NCBI RefSeq assembly: GCF_028288465.1
Contig: NZ_JAQBNR010000015.1
Span: 1 to 64,000 of the forward strand
Origin: Ferruginibacter sp.
GTDB lineage: Bacteria > Bacteroidota > Bacteroidia > Chitinophagales > Chitinophagaceae
DNA length: 64,000 nt
Direction: 5' to 3'
In this document: piece after piece, positions 62,989 to 64,000 of the stretch
Numbering within the stretch: the first letter of the stretch is position 1
How the letters are laid out: each line of letters starts with the position of its first letter
Program-made: the position numbers and the translations under genes
Notes under the pieces: model-generated
Databases searched by the model: none
Seen by the model: the letters and a program-made list of their open reading frames with translations, nothing else
Told to the model about the DNA's origin: nothing

Positions 62989-63030
62989 AACATGTGTATT
63001 ATAGCTAAAGTACGCTACTTTTTATCAAAA
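62989..63030 (-). promoter_or_regulatory. candidate attI and array promoter
   Basis: The first cassette ends at AAC 62989-62991 with no attC behind it, so this is where an attI should lie. On the minus strand TATAAT (62998-63003) follows TTGATA (63023-63028) at 19 bases, which would start transcription at the cassette boundary. A palindrome AAAGTA-CGC-TACTTT spans 63007-63021, between the two boxes: a candidate recombinase- or repressor-binding site. The boxes are sigma70-like rather than the Bacteroidota TAnnTTTG type, so this is tentative. Confidence 0.45.
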
Positions 63031-63114
63031 ACAATTTTTCTAACTTCCTGTGAGTGAATAAAATATCTAAAAAAGCGCGGAAATTTATTTGTAGCGGTAA
63101 TACACAGTTCATTG

Positions 63115-64000
63115 TTATTTTAAGTCCAGATTATCAAGCGGGCTTACAATTTTTATCAGGTCTTTATTGGTCGTGTGAAGATACCGCAACGTTGTTCTAA
63201 GATCATTGTGACCCAGCAACTTTTGTATCATGGAAATATCGGTACCTCTTTCCAGCAAATGTGTAGCAAAGCTGTGCCGTAACGCATGTATACTGCCCGG
63301 CTTAATTACACCGGCTTTTTGCTTTGCCTGCTGTATCACTTCTTCCAGGCTTCGGGTACTGTACGCTTGTCCGGCAACAGCTCCTTCAAACAAATATCCC
63401 TTTTTTTGAGGCTTATATTTTAATGCATATTCTCTTAGCATTACCAGCAATACTGCACTCAATGCTACCAGGCGATCTTTCTTACCTTTGGCCCTTTCTA
63501 AAAAAATACTCATCCTTTTGCTGTCAACCTGGTATGTTTTTAAAGCTACCACTTCACTCACCCGCAGGCCTGCACTGTAGGCCAGCATCAACATGGTCTT
63601 GTGCTTTAAATTGGTAATCGAATTGATTATGCCCGCAACTTCATCCTGGTTAAATACCTGTGGCAATTGTATATGTTTTTTGGGCCTTGGTATTTCCCAA
63701 AAAAATTTCTCCCGCCCCAACACTTGTTCATAATAAAATTTCAGTGCGTTGATCCTGCTATGCAGGGTATTTTCGGCTAGCCTTAATTTTTCAAAACAAA
63801 AAACAAGGTATCTTCTTAAATCAACTGGTGTTAAAGCGTCTGCATTGTTTTTGCCAACCGTTTGCAGTAGCTGGCTCATCTCTGTAAGATAAGTTCTGAT
63901 AGTAGAGGGGCTATAGGCTTTTAAAACAAGCTGCTGCTTCATGGCTGGCAATACATGCGCATTGATCGCTTGTATGGTGCCTGCTTTTATAACCGTCAGC
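63115..64000 (-). CDS. tyrosine recombinase of the cassette array, 5' partial at window edge
   Basis: The frame is open to position 64000 with no stop, so the N-terminus lies outside; the apparent start at 63951 is a TTG inside it. Numbering from that TTG, the catalytic set is complete: Arg130 (AGLRVSEV), Lys in KGKKDR (155-158), His222-x-x-Arg225 (HALRHSFATHL), His248 (LLGHND) and Tyr257 (RYLH), ending in KIVSPLDNLDLK, an end shared by integron integrases and many Bacteroidota XerC/D-like enzymes. Between the Lys hairpin and HxxR there is only YLFEGAVAGQAYSTRSLEEVIQQAKQKAG; the ~20-residue insertion diagnostic of IntI is absent. It reads towards the cassettes, unlike classical intI. Confidence 0.92.
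   Translation of the reverse strand, partial: LTVIKAGTIQAINAHVLPAMKQQLVLKAYSPSTIRTYLTEMSQLLQTVGKNNADALTPVDLRRYLVFCFEKLRLAENTLHSRINALKFYYEQVLGREKFFWEIPRPKKHIQLPQVFNQDEVAGIINSITNLKHKTMLMLAYSAGLRVSEVVALKTYQVDSKRMSIFLERAKGKKDRLVALSAVLLVMLREYALKYKPQKKGYLFEGAVAGQAYSTRSLEEVIQQAKQKAGVIKPGSIHALRHSFATHLLERGTDISMIQKLLGHNDLRTTLRYLHTTNKDLIKIVSPLDNLDLK

Noticed and set aside
63115..64000. Calling the recombinase a canonical IntI
   Set aside because: The IntI-specific insertion between the Lys hairpin and the HxxR motif is absent, and the SPLD-type end is also found in ordinary Bacteroidota recombinases.
1..64000. tRNA or rRNA genes, including a tRNA as insertion target near the recombinase
   Set aside because: No cloverleaf-like sequence with a GTTCGA-type T loop and CCA-compatible stem was seen in the gaps I inspected.

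Overview
The window comes from a Bacteroidota genome, most likely a Chitinophagaceae-like environmental bacterium. Evidence for this: a type IX secretion substrate with SprB-like repeats and a gliding-motility C-terminal domain, many 'short signal peptide + GQ' and SPII lipoproteins, low-to-moderate GC, weak Shine-Dalgarno sequences, and Bacteroidota-type mobilization genes.

Layout. 1-3.8 kb: end of a secreted CHU_C-type adhesin, a small membrane protein and an NTF2/SnoaL-like protein. 3.9-13.2 kb: array 1, ten gene cassettes all read on the minus strand. 13.5-24.7 kb: a DNA-repair/SOS island (LigD-like ligase-polymerase, membrane-anchored Exo VII-like protein, UmuD, UmuC, SRAP/YedK protein) ending in decayed genes. 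24.8-31.7 kb: a mobilization/replication module (toprim primase, MobC, HUH relaxase, VirD4-type coupling protein, HTH initiator-like protein, DnaC-like ATPase), without its own T4SS in the window. 31.8-63.0 kb: array 2, 35 further cassettes on the minus strand. 63.1-64.0 kb: a tyrosine recombinase, cut by the window edge, in the same orientation as the cassettes and immediately upstream of the first one.

The central discovery is an integron-like cassette system of about 45 cassettes. Each cassette carries usually one ORF and is separated from the next by a 184-192 bp site. I located 42 full sites, two truncated ones and one degenerate terminal one. On the plus strand every site starts with AAC(G) and ends with (AT)GTT. 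The flanking bases at the two ends of each cassette are complementary across the gene (for example GTTGGTAGCAATG...CATTGCTACCAAC), as expected if the site is rebuilt in a circular intermediate. The two terminal arms of each site are complementary to each other even though their sequence differs from site to site, i.e. they covary. This is attC architecture, but with sites about three times longer than classical ones and three internal GTCnnGCCC-type boxes. The recombinase lacks the IntI-specific insertion and is not divergently transcribed.

Cargo: about a third of the cassettes encode exported proteins (signal peptides or lipoproteins). Others are SUKH (SMI1/KNR4) proteins, DUF4241-, DUF4261-, DUF416- and DUF6794-like proteins, small membrane proteins, a large AAA/ABC-type ATPase, a thioredoxin-like protein, hydrolases, an AraC regulator and a LemA-like protein. 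The SUKH content plus a XerC/D-like recombinase recalls the recombinase-associated acquired interbacterial defence clusters of gut Bacteroidales. Several cassettes are decaying (two in-frame TGA, one in-frame TAA, one T10 frameshift). The SOS island next to the arrays is notable because integron recombination is SOS-linked in Proteobacteria; any such link here is inference.
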